A stretch of 64,000 nucleotides of DNA from positions 124,001-188,000 of the forward strand of contig CAZAMB010000010.1 of assembly GCA_964486335.1 (NCBI GenBank), written 5' to 3'. Below, piece by piece: positions 53,442-63,210 of this stretch. The position numbers and the translations under genes were made by a program. The DNA is from CAZAMB01 sp964486335 (GTDB lineage Bacteria; Planctomycetota; Phycisphaerae; UBA1845). Under the pieces are notes generated by a model. The model ran no database searches. It saw only the letters and a list, made by a program, of their open reading frames with translations, and was not told where the DNA came from. Position 1 is the stretch's first letter. Every line of letters starts with the position of its first letter.

Positions 53442-54560
53442 TCAGTCATCCTTTCCGCCGTCGTCGCAGGTTACTTCGTTCGCCGAACCGAACAGCGTCG
53501 CTCCGCGCAGCGGCGCGTCCACCGACTCAAAGAACTCGACGCCCAGCAGCTCGTACCGTCCTCCGTCGTCCCACGCACTCAAATTGGGCTTGACGGCGGT
53601 AGCAATTTCGAACGCGAGCATGTCGGTGACCATCAGGTCATTGGGAAAACCGAGCCCCTGTTCGGAGTGCAACGGAAGATCAACCACAAGGTATCGTCCA
53701 TCGGGAGTCGGCGTGGGATCGCCTTTGCGATGCCAACCGAGCAGCCATTCCGCCGCTGCCTTTTGATGGGCTGTCGGCTTGTTCGCGTCCACGCGCACCC
53801 AGTGCTTCGACCCATACGCCGCAACGTCTTCTCCATCGCGCAAGCGAAGAGAATCCAACGTAAACACAAGGCAGTCGCCATCTCGAACATTGCCCGTTCG
53901 GAAAAAGAGCAGACGCATGGTCAATTCCTCGCCCGGTTCGTACACCTCGGAGATCTCCAGGCGATAGGCGATTGCACCGGCGTCCCCGATCTGTGGGCTT
54001 GGCGCGCCCAAGGCCGGCTCGCGAATCGAAACGATATTGACCGGTAGCGAGCCGGGAACATGGTCCGCATAGGTGAAAAAGTCCTCGATGAACACATCGA
54101 AGAACATGCCACCCGGCTCCCCCGCAGGTCCTTGCGGACCCTGCGGTCCTTGTGCTCCGCTCGCACCTGCCGGCCCCGCGGGACCCGCCGGTCCTGTCGG
54201 TCCAGGTTCGCCGGGGTCGCCCTTCGGCCCAACGGGTCCGCGTTCGCCTGTAACGCCGGTTGTGCCCTGCGCGCCCGGATCTCCCTGCGGACCTTGTGGA
54301 CCTTGAGGGCCTTCAGGACCGGGGATCGGTTGCCCCACCGGCGGCTCCGCATCGACAGCCTGCTCCAGCTCATCGATGCGGTTCTCCAAGTCTTCCACGC
54401 GGTTATGCACCGCGAAATAAAGCAATCCGCCGAAGATGAGGTCGCGCTGATAATCCTCCAATCCCAGAAACGGGTTCCCACATCCTCCAGCCTGCACCGC
54501 CATTCCGACCGCCAGCATGATCGCTCCCGAGCGGAACTTCTCTTTGTGTCGCATTGTCAC
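53442..54560 (-). CDS. Collagen-like triple-helix lipoprotein
   Basis: 372 residues. The N-terminus is a lipoprotein signal ending in AGGC (Cys27). After 25 residues comes a short coiled coil (VHNRVEDLENRIDELEQAV, about residues 51-69), a probable trimerisation stem. From residue 81 to about 149 there are 23 uninterrupted Gly-X-Y triplets (GPEGPQGPQGPQGDPGAQG, then GEPGPTGPAGPAGPAGASG). The C-terminal 220 residues form a folded domain with beta-rich sequence (GAIAYRLEISEVYEPGEELT, DGRYLVVDLPLHSEQGLGF). The protein should form a surface-anchored trimeric stalk with an outer head. The collagen part contains no Cys. It is divergent from the PEP-CTERM gene. Confidence 0.85.
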   Translation of the reverse strand: MTMRHKEKFRSGAIMLAVGMAVQAGGCGNPFLGLEDYQRDLIFGGLLYFAVHNRVEDLENRIDELEQAVDAEPPVGQPIPGPEGPQGPQGPQGDPGAQGTTGVTGERGPVGPKGDPGEPGPTGPAGPAGPAGASGAQGPQGPQGPAGEPGGMFFDVFIEDFFTYADHVPGSLPVNIVSIREPALGAPSPQIGDAGAIAYRLEISEVYEPGEELTMRLLFFRTGNVRDGDCLVFTLDSLRLRDGEDVAAYGSKHWVRVDANKPTAHQKAAAEWLLGWHRKGDPTPTPDGRYLVVDLPLHSEQGLGFPNDLMVTDMLAFEIATAVKPNLSAWDDGGRYELLGVEFFESVDAPLRGATLFGSANEVTCDDGGKDD

Positions 54561-55080
54561 TCTCTACTTCCTGCCGATGAACGGCGATTCTATGATCGGT
54601 TCGACGACAATCGATTTCGATTCGCTTCAGACTCATGGAGTCCACGACGATCTCGATGTGCAACTGTCCCCTCGACGCGCCAAGACGCAACCACCGCTCG
54701 TCGCGCGCGGAGACGTCGAATCCCCTTCCAGATTCATAGCCCGGCCCGATTACCTTCGACAAGGCCGAAATCGCGGAAACTCCACACTTTTTTTACTCCA
54801 TCGATAAGCACTGTTGGAGGCGATCATTCTCGGACGCGGACGTCGTTTTTTCTTTGACGCCGACTTCGGGGCGACAATGCGCATCTGCGCTTACGCCGAC
54901 CGCCGTTCGGCCCATCCCTGTCCGCGCGATTATCGGTCAATGTGGAAACTCCGAATTGATGCAATCAACGATCCGGCAAATCATCGCGATGGTAGATATT
55001 TTTCTTGACCTCGACTTCGGTTCCCAATATGAAAGAATGAAGTTCATTTGGGTAACGACGATCGGGAAGGCGGGGATTTC
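54561..55080. other. Divergent intergenic region, contains the PEP-CTERM promoter
   Basis: 520 bases between the collagen-like lipoprotein gene (minus) and the PEP-CTERM gene (plus). Apart from the promoter listed separately, I found no gene. Short frames here are compositional noise. Confidence 0.4.
55005..55033 (+). promoter_or_regulatory. Sigma-70-like promoter of the PEP-CTERM gene
   Basis: TTGACC at 55005-55010 and TATGAA at 55028-55033 are separated by exactly 17 bases. The predicted start point is near 55040, about 40 bases before the ATG at 55081. Confidence 0.6.
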
Positions 55081-55917
55081 ATGGCGGTTTATAACCGAAA
55101 TCGGCATTGCTGGGCAGCTTTGGGAATGATCGCTTGCGCCCTCGCCGCGCCGGCGAACGCTCAATTGGTCGCCGTCGAGGAAGATACGGGCAGATTCTAC
55201 GCCGTTTCAACCGTCGATAGTTCCATGCAGCTCATCGGATCGACCGGAATCGTGGGATTGGGCGCGCTCGAACGCAACCCCAATGACGGGCACTTCTACG
55301 GCTTCACCACCGGGCCTTCACCTTCGCTCTATCGTTTTGCGATCCCGTCCTCGCTCGATCAGGTAACGCCGCAGTTGATCGGTCCACTTGGGGTTTTTGC
55401 GTTTGAGGGTGGACTTGCCTTTTCACCGAACGGAACTGCCTACGCGGTCAACGGGGGCGTCACGGTTCCCGTCCTGCTCACGCTGAACCTCACCACCGGC
55501 GCCGCATCAATAGTGAACACGTTTGCCGCGCGCCATGATATCGCCGGTCTCGGTTGGCGCGACGACGGTTTGCTCATCGGACTCGACAGCACCGACAATT
55601 CCCTGCTGACCATTGATCCTCTCACGGCCGCCGTCACCACGATCGATCAAGTCGCCGCGACGGTGGGCGGGATCGGCGGAATGGCTGTCGATGGAAGCCT
55701 CGGCTACTTCGTTACAGCCGGACCAACCGCCACCAATCCCGGCTCCAACGAACTGTATCGATTCAATCCCATCACGGGCGAACAGTTCTTCATCGGAAGC
55801 TTCGATCAACGAGTACTCGGCAGCGGTTTTTCCGGGCTGACCTTTGTTCCCGAACCCGCCACCTTGTTTTTGGTCGCGCTAGGCAGCGGCGCGCTATTGC
55901 GTAGGAAACGAGCGTAG
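55081..55917 (+). CDS. PEP-CTERM sorting-domain protein with beta-propeller-like repeats
   Basis: About 278 residues from the ATG at 55081, preceded by GGGAAGGCGGGGATTTC; the ATG at 55048 is a less likely start. The signal peptide (CWAALGMIACALAAPANA) is followed by several strands in a regular pattern (VEEDTGRFYAVSTVDSSMQL, LERNPNDGHFYGFTTG, GLAFSPNGTAYAVNGG, LIGLDSTDNSLLTIDPLTAA), resembling a DUF4394 or beta-propeller protein. The C-terminus is a clean sorting signal: VPEPATLFLVALGSGALL and RRKRA, i.e. VPEP, a hydrophobic helix and a basic tail. PEP-CTERM proteins are processed by exosortase; no exosortase gene is in the window. Confidence 0.87.
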   Translation: MAVYNRNRHCWAALGMIACALAAPANAQLVAVEEDTGRFYAVSTVDSSMQLIGSTGIVGLGALERNPNDGHFYGFTTGPSPSLYRFAIPSSLDQVTPQLIGPLGVFAFEGGLAFSPNGTAYAVNGGVTVPVLLTLNLTTGAASIVNTFAARHDIAGLGWRDDGLLIGLDSTDNSLLTIDPLTAAVTTIDQVAATVGGIGGMAVDGSLGYFVTAGPTATNPGSNELYRFNPITGEQFFIGSFDQRVLGSGFSGLTFVPEPATLFLVALGSGALLRRKRA

Positions 55918-55978
55918 AACTTGCCCGCTCCGCAAACAAGCCCTCAAGATGAGCTCGACGCACGCCTGCACCGATGCG

Positions 55979-56524
55979 CTATAACCCAAGCGTGAACGAC
56001 AGCTCGTCGACGGTCAACGTCCCGCTGAAAACTTGCGAATCCGCGATCAAACAAAAACTGAAACTTCCGGCATTAAGAATATCCACGGTCGATTGTGCAA
56101 GGTTGATCGTCTCCGGCAAGATCGACGTGACATTGAAGTCCCCATCAAACGTAATCGTATACGGACCGTAGGAATCGACGGGAGTTTCGCACACCGTTTC
56201 CACGTCCGCGTCGCCGGCCACCATGGCCGTCACCGTGACCGTGCCTGTCGCTTGCTGATTCACCTGACCCTTGGCGGGCGTCGGTGTGAAGCGCACATTC
56301 TCGGCCTTGATTTGCATGGTCCCGCTGCGAATCGTCACCGTCGACCCCTCGACGCTTCCGATTCCGCGGTTCTCGGTCGACTGACCCGCAACCAATTCAA
56401 ACGTGCCGACATCCTCCTGCAATTCGAACGGAAACGGAATCCGTACAAAAGACTGCGGACACCCCCCCATCGATAGCCACGCTAACGACCCCAACACCGC
56501 CAACAAACCCAATCGCGTCGACAT
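55979..56524 (-). CDS. Small secreted lipoprotein, function unknown
   Basis: About 181 residues from the ATG at 56524 (GGGAG upstream; frame open to 56629). The lipoprotein signal (GLLAVLGSLAWLSMGGC) gives an acylation Cys at about residue 22. The remaining 160 residues are beta-rich and acidic, with no membrane helix (LQEDVGTFELVAGQSTENRG, GSTVTIRSGTMQIKAENVRF, GTVTVTAMVAGDADVETVC). Two Cys late in the sequence may form a disulfide. It converges with the PEP-CTERM gene across 61 bases. No family is recognised. Confidence 0.7.
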   Translation of the reverse strand: MSTRLGLLAVLGSLAWLSMGGCPQSFVRIPFPFELQEDVGTFELVAGQSTENRGIGSVEGSTVTIRSGTMQIKAENVRFTPTPAKGQVNQQATGTVTVTAMVAGDADVETVCETPVDSYGPYTITFDGDFNVTSILPETINLAQSTVDILNAGSFSFCLIADSQVFSGTLTVDELSFTLGL

Positions 56525-56729
56525 GCTGAATCTCCCAGTTGATTTGAACTGAACGTACCGCCGGATTCCGATCCTTCCGCGCCGATCGTCGAATCCGCGG
56601 CCAACCGCCAGGCATTGTATCACAAACAAGGATCGGGAAAAGTCACGCGAGCAATCGAAGCGCGCGCGAACGTCATCGAAGGAGTCACCTGAGTTGAGCC
56701 AAGGTACGTCTGCGTAGCCATCAACAAAA

Positions 56730-56818
56730 GGCGTCGATGCACCCGCGTTTTACCGGTGCATAGACCCCATACCATCCAGCAACCGACAAAATGCGGGGCC
56801 AGAAAACGGATAACGCAA
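56730..56818. other. Noisy duplicate of the next gene's 3' end, flanking the assembly gap
   Basis: This stretch resembles 56840-56960: ATGCGGGGCCAGAAAACGGA matches TTGCGGGGCCTGAAAACGGA, and further left similar segments recur with many small differences. The pattern looks like a low-quality copy of the same terminal sequence joined across the N-gap, not a biological duplication. Confidence 0.6.
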
Positions 56819-56828
56819 NNNNNNNNNN
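56819..56828. other. Assembly gap of 10 N
   Basis: Ten unresolved bases. The gap marks a scaffold join, so distances across it and the duplicated flank should not be trusted. Confidence 0.99.
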
Positions 56829-56850
56829 CCCATTGGATGGTCGGGTACCC

Positions 56851-56876
56851 AAAAAAAAACCGGGGCGTAGGCCCGG
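56851..56876 (-). terminator. Rho-independent terminator after the dockerin-tailed gene
   Basis: Read on the minus strand: CCGGGC, CTAC loop, GCCCCGG with one bulge, then nine T residues. It lies 36 bases after the stop at 56912 and so ends that transcript. The copy of this sequence on the other side of the gap is degraded. Confidence 0.65.
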
Positions 56877-56911
56877 TGTTTTCCGGGGGCCCCCCCCGCC
56901 TTCCGATCCTG

Positions 56912-58882
56912 CTACGGACAAATTGCGGGGCCTGAAAACGGATACGGCAAACCCTTGAACGCGTCGACGCAGGCGGAAATCTGAGTGAAATCCACGTCTT
57001 GCGATAAGTCTGGATCATTGCCCGCGATCACCGCTTGTGCTTTGATTGGCGCGCCAAGGACGTTCTTGAACTTGTCCACCAAAGCCGCGATATCCGCGAT
57101 GTCCGGTTGAATCGTCGGCGACGGCGGGCTGTACGGCGCCACGATGTCTCCCCAGCGTCCCGTCACCAGTTCCAGCGGCTCGGAAACATCCGGACAGGTT
57201 CCTTCATTGCCCATGCAGGTCGGCGCATAATTCTCTATCGTATACACGGAACTTGGCAAAACACCCTGCCCCGTGATGTGCAAGAGACCCACCGTGCTCC
57301 AGTCTCGATAATGCGGCGTGCATTGCAAGGCGGAAGCGTAGAACGTCTCGCTGCTGCTCGCTGATTCCTGATACTGCGTCGGTGGACCGACCCACCGGAA
57401 TTGTCCCTCAAACGATGAAAAATCAGCCGCGCTTCCGCCAGAGTAAGGGGGATTGACTTCATGAAGATTCGTCAACGTGACGCGAAGCGCTGTCGATGCG
57501 CCGGCGGCCGTCGTCGAAGGCGTCGCGGGAACCACCACCGAAACAAACCGAGTCTTCACCATTCCACTCGGATCGGCCTGCGGGTCGGCGATCGGTACCG
57601 TGACCAACGGTCCCGTCGTCACGCCGGTCACGCTGCTCGGCGTGCCCGGTTCGTACAATCCAAGCGTCGCAACAACGTCGCCCGGCGGAGCATCGGCATC
57701 GAAGCGGAAATTGTAAAGTGTTGCCCAGCGAAGTGGATTGTTCGTCGTGGACCACGTCACGGCCGAACTGGACACGGTCGAAGTCCACGGCGTATTGGAA
57801 TACGGTTCATCATGGGACGCGACGGCCGAGAACCCCACGTTCGTCACCGTCGTGCCCGATGGAACCGGAATACTGAACGAACCGCCTTTTCGGTTCATGT
57901 CCACGTTCAACAGTGCGTATTCATAGTGCCACTGATTGCCACCCAGTTCGGTCGCCTTGGCATAAAGGACGCACCTACCATCGGGCGACGAAAACCGTAC
58001 GACCGGTACTTGTTGCGCGAGGGTTGTCTGGCGTGCGCCGCTCCAAGCGTCTACGGCGAAACCGCGGGTGGGCTGCGTGCCGGAACCAGACATTCCAAAC
58101 GACCAGTTGCCCCCCGGCGACCCCGAGTTGATCGTCACTTGCTTCCAGGCGCCGTTGTTCATCGGATTCTGATCGTCGATCGTCAGGTAATAACCTTCGG
58201 AATAATAGAGTGCGCCCGCGTTCTGGGCCGGATTCAAATCGGAATCGCGCACTTGCAGGCGATGCTGGATAGCGTTGTGACTGTGACCGCTGGACATGTG
58301 GGATCCTGCATAGGTCCACCCACCGGTCCACGCGTTCATTTCATATCGGGGACCAAGACCGCTTTGCGTCGCGTTTAGACTCGACGAATAAGTATCTGTG
58401 CAACCTTGCCCGAGCCAATCCCCTACCCCGTGCCCCGGCTCATAATGACACGTTCCCCCGCATTGGGAATCCCCCAAAGCAAAGAATCCATGCTTCACAT
58501 GCGACATTCCAATCTGTTCAAACCGATCATTCTTCAAACGGTAAAGGTTTGAAACGATGAACGGATGACGGTTATCGGGATTCTGGAACCAAATCAGGTC
58601 CCGACCGCCGATGTTCCAGGAAGTCGTGGCTTGAGCCAACCCGACGATGTCACCCAGACGACCATATTGCTGCAGCCCATACAACTGGCAAAACACCATA
58701 TCCGGTCCCGGCGCGGCAACACCGCCATCATCCTGCCCATGCAGCGAAAGCGGAACGACCTCGATCGGATCGCCTCCTTCATCCGCGCGCGTCAACTGAG
58801 CAACGGCCCGGCCGGTACCGAAAAGAACTGCAACAACCGCCAAGACATGCCCCGCCCGGTTTCCGATCCCATATTGCCGCAT
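56912..58882 (-). CDS. Large secreted protein with C-terminal dockerin-like region
   Basis: About 656 residues from the ATG at 58882, preceded by AAGGAGG at good spacing; the frame is open to 58954. The signal peptide (HVLAVVAVLFGTGRAVAQ) is followed by a beta-rich body. It includes MVFCQLYGLQQYGRLGDIVG, QCGGTCHYEPGHGVGDWLGQ, a His-rich YAGSHMSSGHSHNAIQHRLQ segment, and a long Thr/Ser/Ala-rich beta region (VTGVTTGPLVTVPIADPQAD). The final 70 residues have two Asp-rich loops (PDIADIAALVDKFKNVLGAP, DLSQDVDFTQISACVDAFKG), a planctomycete dockerin-like pair, ending PYPFSGPAICP. Body function unknown; I see no enzyme motif. Confidence 0.78.
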   Translation of the reverse strand: MRQYGIGNRAGHVLAVVAVLFGTGRAVAQLTRADEGGDPIEVVPLSLHGQDDGGVAAPGPDMVFCQLYGLQQYGRLGDIVGLAQATTSWNIGGRDLIWFQNPDNRHPFIVSNLYRLKNDRFEQIGMSHVKHGFFALGDSQCGGTCHYEPGHGVGDWLGQGCTDTYSSSLNATQSGLGPRYEMNAWTGGWTYAGSHMSSGHSHNAIQHRLQVRDSDLNPAQNAGALYYSEGYYLTIDDQNPMNNGAWKQVTINSGSPGGNWSFGMSGSGTQPTRGFAVDAWSGARQTTLAQQVPVVRFSSPDGRCVLYAKATELGGNQWHYEYALLNVDMNRKGGSFSIPVPSGTTVTNVGFSAVASHDEPYSNTPWTSTVSSSAVTWSTTNNPLRWATLYNFRFDADAPPGDVVATLGLYEPGTPSSVTGVTTGPLVTVPIADPQADPSGMVKTRFVSVVVPATPSTTAAGASTALRVTLTNLHEVNPPYSGGSAADFSSFEGQFRWVGPPTQYQESASSSETFYASALQCTPHYRDWSTVGLLHITGQGVLPSSVYTIENYAPTCMGNEGTCPDVSEPLELVTGRWGDIVAPYSPPSPTIQPDIADIAALVDKFKNVLGAPIKAQAVIAGNDPDLSQDVDFTQISACVDAFKGLPYPFSGPAICP

Positions 58883-59720
58883 TAGAACATCCTCCTTAAA
58901 GACCCCCGGCTGGCGACTCAAAGCCGGCGCGCAATAAAACCGGCCCATTCTCAATCCGCCAACAATGAGCGGTTAACGATCGTTTATAGAACGGCAACTT
59001 GAATAGCAATTGTGCGACCCCGCCGACCTAGCCGCTCCAAAAAAGCAGCCCCGCCACTCTACCATCCGGAGTTATCAGCCGTCAATAGCTTTGTGGCATT
59101 TTGCCTCGTTATCGGCTCCTCGACCTTTGCAGCCCTCGGCGATTTGCTGCTCGTTTCGTTGCGTCCGAAATTCACAAGAAACAACAAAAAACAAACGGTG
59201 TGCGCGAAATCCCTCATCGCGATCCCTTTACTATGCGCGTTTTCGCGTCCTATGATCCGCCAAGCACGGGTACGAAGCCGCTTACATTCGGCACCGTTTT
59301 CGAGTACTCTTCGCTTCGGCTGCCTTGGGGGGCGATTCTGCATTTCGACGTGACAGCGGGGAGTCGTTTCCTCAAGCGGGATGTATTGTAAGTCGCCACC
59401 CCGGTTACGTGAGCACCGGGAACGGCGGTCGTGAAATGCTCACTGTTCTGATTGCCCAATCGAATCCTGGTTCTCCGCCAGAAATCCCTGCACGGGTCGG
59501 CGGGAGATGGAAACGAGCGGAGGTTTATTCAGAATGTGGGAAACGGGGAAACGTCGCATAAGTTGTGGGGGATTGGGGTAGGCAACTTTTTAATATCGCT
59601 GGCTCGGAACGGTATTTCGCAATCAGCCGTCACCGAGTTCAAAAGGGAACCAGGGCGGTCGCGAAGCGAACATCGCCGCACTGGCGAACGCGGGTCCGCA
59701 CAAGGGGATCGAGTGAGATC
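58883..59720. other. Long divergent intergenic region
   Basis: 838 bases between the dockerin-tailed gene (minus) and the Cys-rich giant (plus). The minus gene has a TATAAA at good distance with a weak TTGCTA 15 bases away, which I do not call. Short frames around 59012-59391 have no protein-like features. Nothing else was recognised here. Confidence 0.35.
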
Positions 59721-62700
59721 ATGTCTATCAGAGAACGTCAATTAGTTGGCGCGATGCTCGTCGCGCTATTCGACACCTTCGTAATGTGCGCGACGGCGTC
59801 CTCGGACCCAACGTCGGCTCCAGGCGATATCGCAAAGCCATTATCTTCCGTGCAGGGGACTGAACATTTGACGGCCGTTGCCAACGTCCCGCTCGAAACC
59901 AATGTCTCATCACTGAAACTGGAAACGGTTGAAACAGTCCGCGTCGATTACGGCGGCGTGGCCGGCACTCCACCGGGTACGCAAGTGTATCGAAACGATG
60001 GCGGCAGTCCGGTGATTTACCGACCGGGCGTGGGACAACGCATGGCCGACGATCTCACGCTGGCCAATGGCGGTTGTACGGTCACTTATTATTCGCTCAG
60101 AGTCGCCGGACTAGGCACGAGCGGCCCGACATTCAATGTGCAAACAGCGCTGTGGAACGGCGATCCTTGCGTCGCCGGCTCGACGGTCATTGCGGGAACG
60201 TCGGCCACTTTTAATGGGCTAACCAATAACGGAACCGCCGTTAGCACTCTCGAAGTGACGTTGGACCCCACGATCCCGGTTCCCGCGACGGTTTGGCTGG
60301 CGGCCACATTCTCCACCGATGACTCAGGCTGGCTGCGCGCAGGCCAGGCCGAAGTCGGCTCAACGACGAACATATGGTCGGAGAATGATTCAGGACCTCC
60401 AATCCGATGCACGCAGTTCCAGTTTGCAGGCGGCAGTCCTTGGGCCGGCTTCTGGGCGACGGTGAACTGCTCTGTCCAGGGTTCTCCGGTGGGCGCATGT
60501 TGCAACGGCATTACCTGCACCCAAACGACTCAGGCGAACTGTATCGGCGGCGTCTGGAAAGGCGCGTTCACGACGTGTCAGCCCAATGTCTGCCTGCCGG
60601 GCGCTTGCTGCACCGGCGGAACGTTCTCAACTTGCACCGAGACAACGGAAGATCAGTGCCTCGGCGGACTTTTTCACCCCGGCGCGACGTGCAATCCGAG
60701 TGCCTGCGGGCCCACGTTCAAGGTGTATGAAAACAACTTCGCGACGGGCATCTTCGATGTGATCGAAACCAACGTGAAATGGGGAGATGATCTGAAACTC
60801 GGTTCAGGGGCGCCCTGCCAGCTTGCCGGCTTTGAGGTTCTCGCGGCCGGCGACGCCTCCGCCGGTCCGGCGACGTTTACAATGACCGCGCAAATATGGA
60901 CCAACAACGATCGCGGAACGCCTACGGCGGAGGGCGACGACCTCCCAGGCACACCCATCCCCGGCGCTCAGTTTGTTTTCAACAATGTTCCGGCCAATCT
61001 CTTCACCCAGCGTTTGCTCGCGGGACCGTTTTCGGGAATCGAGCTGCCCAAGAAAGTCTGGATTGTCATGACCACGAGCTCGAATAACGCCGGTCCCATT
61101 CCCGCGGGTCCGGCGACCGTGGGCTTCAGCATTGATGGATTCGCCAAGTTCAACGCTCCGGGCGGGGCCAACGTCTGGACGCCCGGTTTCTGGTATGAAG
61201 GGTTCGACCCCGCGGGATGTCCGGGCCCGACATGCACGCCGGCCGGTAGTTTTCGCGTGCAGGTCTGGTGTCATGGAAACCCGCCGACAGGCGCTTGCTG
61301 CAACGATCTCGCGGGAACATGCAATGAAAACGTCCGCGAAACGGAATGCGGCGGTCGCTGGGTCGAGGGTGTCGGTTGTGATCCGGATCCGTTTGAACCG
61401 CCCTGCGGCGTCAGCGCTTGTTGTTATCCGATCGACATCCCGCCCAATCCGCCGACCGTGGTGTGCGGCGATCTGACCGTCGGCGAGTGCGAAGGCCTCG
61501 GCGGCGCGCAAGCTCGAGGAAAGTTCTGCCAGGATATCACGACCTGTCCGCCGGTGAAGTGTCTGAGCCGGACGGGCAGTTGCTTTGCCGTTCATCCAAC
61601 CACCGGGTGCGACAATGCATTCTGCTGCCAAAAAGTCTGCGACCCCGTCACCGGCGATCCGTTCTGCTGTGACACCGAATGGGACGCATCCTGTGTTCAG
61701 GACGCGACCACCAAGTGCGAGCGGCCGCTGGAGAACGACCATTGTCCGAGCGCTGAATCAATCGCCGGTACGGGCACGTTCAGTTTCAACAACTCGACGG
61801 CCACGACGGACGGACCCATTCATCTTGCCTGCGGAACGCTGGGCGGCGACGAGCAGATCAGTCGGGACGTATGGTTCTGCTGGACCTCCCCATGCACCCA
61901 AAAAGTAATCGCCGGCACTTGCGGTCTGACGCAGGTCGATACAAAGATCGCCGTCTACAGCGGCTGTGCCTGCCCTCCCGCCGATGCCAACTTGCTCGAT
62001 TGTGACGACGACCGTTGTTCACCGCTTCAATCCATGGCGGTGTTCAATGCCGCCGCCGGGCAACAATACCTGATCCGTGTCGGAAGTTATCCGGGAGTAC
62101 CCGGCGGCGCCGGGTCCCTCTCACTCGCCTGCGGACCACCCGTTCATCCGTTATGTGCCCCCGCCACGGGCGATTGCTGTGAGGCCAATCCGGCGGGCGG
62201 ATGCGACAACGCCGATTGCTGCAACACGGTTTGCGCCTGCGATCCGTTCTGCTGCACCACGGAATGGGATGATGCGTGTTCGACGACCGGATTCAATGGA
62301 AACGGTTGCGGCGCGGGTGAACTCTGCGCCAGTCTGTGCGCTCCTGCTTGTCCCCCCGGTGCCGTCAATTGGCTCGATCCCCCCAATGGCGTGGTCGATG
62401 CTCGACGCCCCCACCCCGCCGCCAGTTCTTCAACCATTGAAGGCATTCAGACCATCGCCGTGCAGGCCCCCGCAGGTTCGGGCAAGCTGGAATGCTGGAG
62501 CCTGTGCGAAACTGCAAATATTGGAACCGCGAATGCGATTGAAACCGTGACCGACGAAGGGCGAGGCCGGTTCACGATTCAACTCAAACGCCCGATCACG
62601 CCCGGCGCGGCCACAACCCTGAGCTATGTCGCCACCGGCGCCATGGCAACGTTTACTTCGCATCCCAGCAACGTCAATGCCGATTCGGCGGCGGCGCCCG

Positions 62701-62897
62701 CCGATATCATCGATTTAATCGATAGTCTGAACGGAGTGCGAACATTGCCGTTCGGGTTGTTCAGCGGCGACATCGACCGCAGCGGGTTGATCGGACCGCC
62801 GGACATCATCGAGGAAATCGACCTGCTCAACGGCGCTGGTCAGCACCGCGTTTGGAACGGAACCGCAAAACCGGTCACCGCCGGCGTGTGCCCCTGA
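59721..62897 (+). CDS. Giant Cys-rich secreted protein with dockerin-like tail
   Basis: About 1058 residues from the ATG at 59721; the frame is open to 59565 but that part has no signal peptide. Leader: LVGAMLVALFDTFVMCATAS. Several Cys-rich modules of the planctomycete type follow: GACCNGITCTQTTQANCIGG, CLPGACCTGGTFSTCTETT, GACCNDLAGTCNENVRETEC, and CDPVTGDPFCCDTEWDASCV with its relative CACDPFCCTTEWDDACS. Beta-rich domains lie between them (VDTKIAVYSGCACPPADANL, YLIRVGSYPGVPGGAGSLS). The tail has two dockerin-like loops, ADSAAAPADIIDLIDSLNGV-like and GDIDRSGLIGPPDIIEEIDL. It is an exported, disulfide-rich protein, likely an adhesin or scaffold component; no enzyme motif is seen. Confidence 0.82.
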   Translation: MSIRERQLVGAMLVALFDTFVMCATASSDPTSAPGDIAKPLSSVQGTEHLTAVANVPLETNVSSLKLETVETVRVDYGGVAGTPPGTQVYRNDGGSPVIYRPGVGQRMADDLTLANGGCTVTYYSLRVAGLGTSGPTFNVQTALWNGDPCVAGSTVIAGTSATFNGLTNNGTAVSTLEVTLDPTIPVPATVWLAATFSTDDSGWLRAGQAEVGSTTNIWSENDSGPPIRCTQFQFAGGSPWAGFWATVNCSVQGSPVGACCNGITCTQTTQANCIGGVWKGAFTTCQPNVCLPGACCTGGTFSTCTETTEDQCLGGLFHPGATCNPSACGPTFKVYENNFATGIFDVIETNVKWGDDLKLGSGAPCQLAGFEVLAAGDASAGPATFTMTAQIWTNNDRGTPTAEGDDLPGTPIPGAQFVFNNVPANLFTQRLLAGPFSGIELPKKVWIVMTTSSNNAGPIPAGPATVGFSIDGFAKFNAPGGANVWTPGFWYEGFDPAGCPGPTCTPAGSFRVQVWCHGNPPTGACCNDLAGTCNENVRETECGGRWVEGVGCDPDPFEPPCGVSACCYPIDIPPNPPTVVCGDLTVGECEGLGGAQARGKFCQDITTCPPVKCLSRTGSCFAVHPTTGCDNAFCCQKVCDPVTGDPFCCDTEWDASCVQDATTKCERPLENDHCPSAESIAGTGTFSFNNSTATTDGPIHLACGTLGGDEQISRDVWFCWTSPCTQKVIAGTCGLTQVDTKIAVYSGCACPPADANLLDCDDDRCSPLQSMAVFNAAAGQQYLIRVGSYPGVPGGAGSLSLACGPPVHPLCAPATGDCCEANPAGGCDNADCCNTVCACDPFCCTTEWDDACSTTGFNGNGCGAGELCASLCAPACPPGAVNWLDPPNGVVDARRPHPAASSSTIEGIQTIAVQAPAGSGKLECWSLCETANIGTANAIETVTDEGRGRFTIQLKRPITPGAATTLSYVATGAMATFTSHPSNVNADSAAAPADIIDLIDSLNGVRTLPFGLFSGDIDRSGLIGPPDIIEEIDLLNGAGQHRVWNGTAKPVTAGVCP

Positions 62898-63210
62898 TCC
62901 GTTCGCCGTTCAACCCGGTTATGGCGAGCCGCGAACTTCACCAACCGACTGGCTCGCAGCCCGCGCGACCCACGCGCGCCAATCATTATCGGAACGACAG
63001 CTTTGCACGATCATCCGTCGCATTGAATTGAGAGGCCGCTCGAATATCGCAATTGCCATCGGCCTGCGGCCCGCGTTTGAGGTTCCGAGTTGCGTAGCGC
63101 TGCGTGTAATACTCCGATTTCCGACGGATATCGGGAGAGAATCTTCCAACAACCCGCGTAAAATCAAACGGGGACGGTTGCTTTCGATCGGCAGTTCGAG
63201 GGAGGTTGCG
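62898..63210. other. Intergenic region before the beta-helix gene
   Basis: About 313 bases. I see no gene, terminator stem or clear promoter; a GGGAGG at 63200-63205 is the ribosome site of the next gene. Confidence 0.4.

Noticed and set aside
57461..58378. 305-codon open frame on the plus strand
   Set aside because: Antisense shadow of the dockerin-tailed gene.
60804..61742. 312-codon open frame on the minus strand
   Set aside because: Antisense shadow of the Cys-rich giant.
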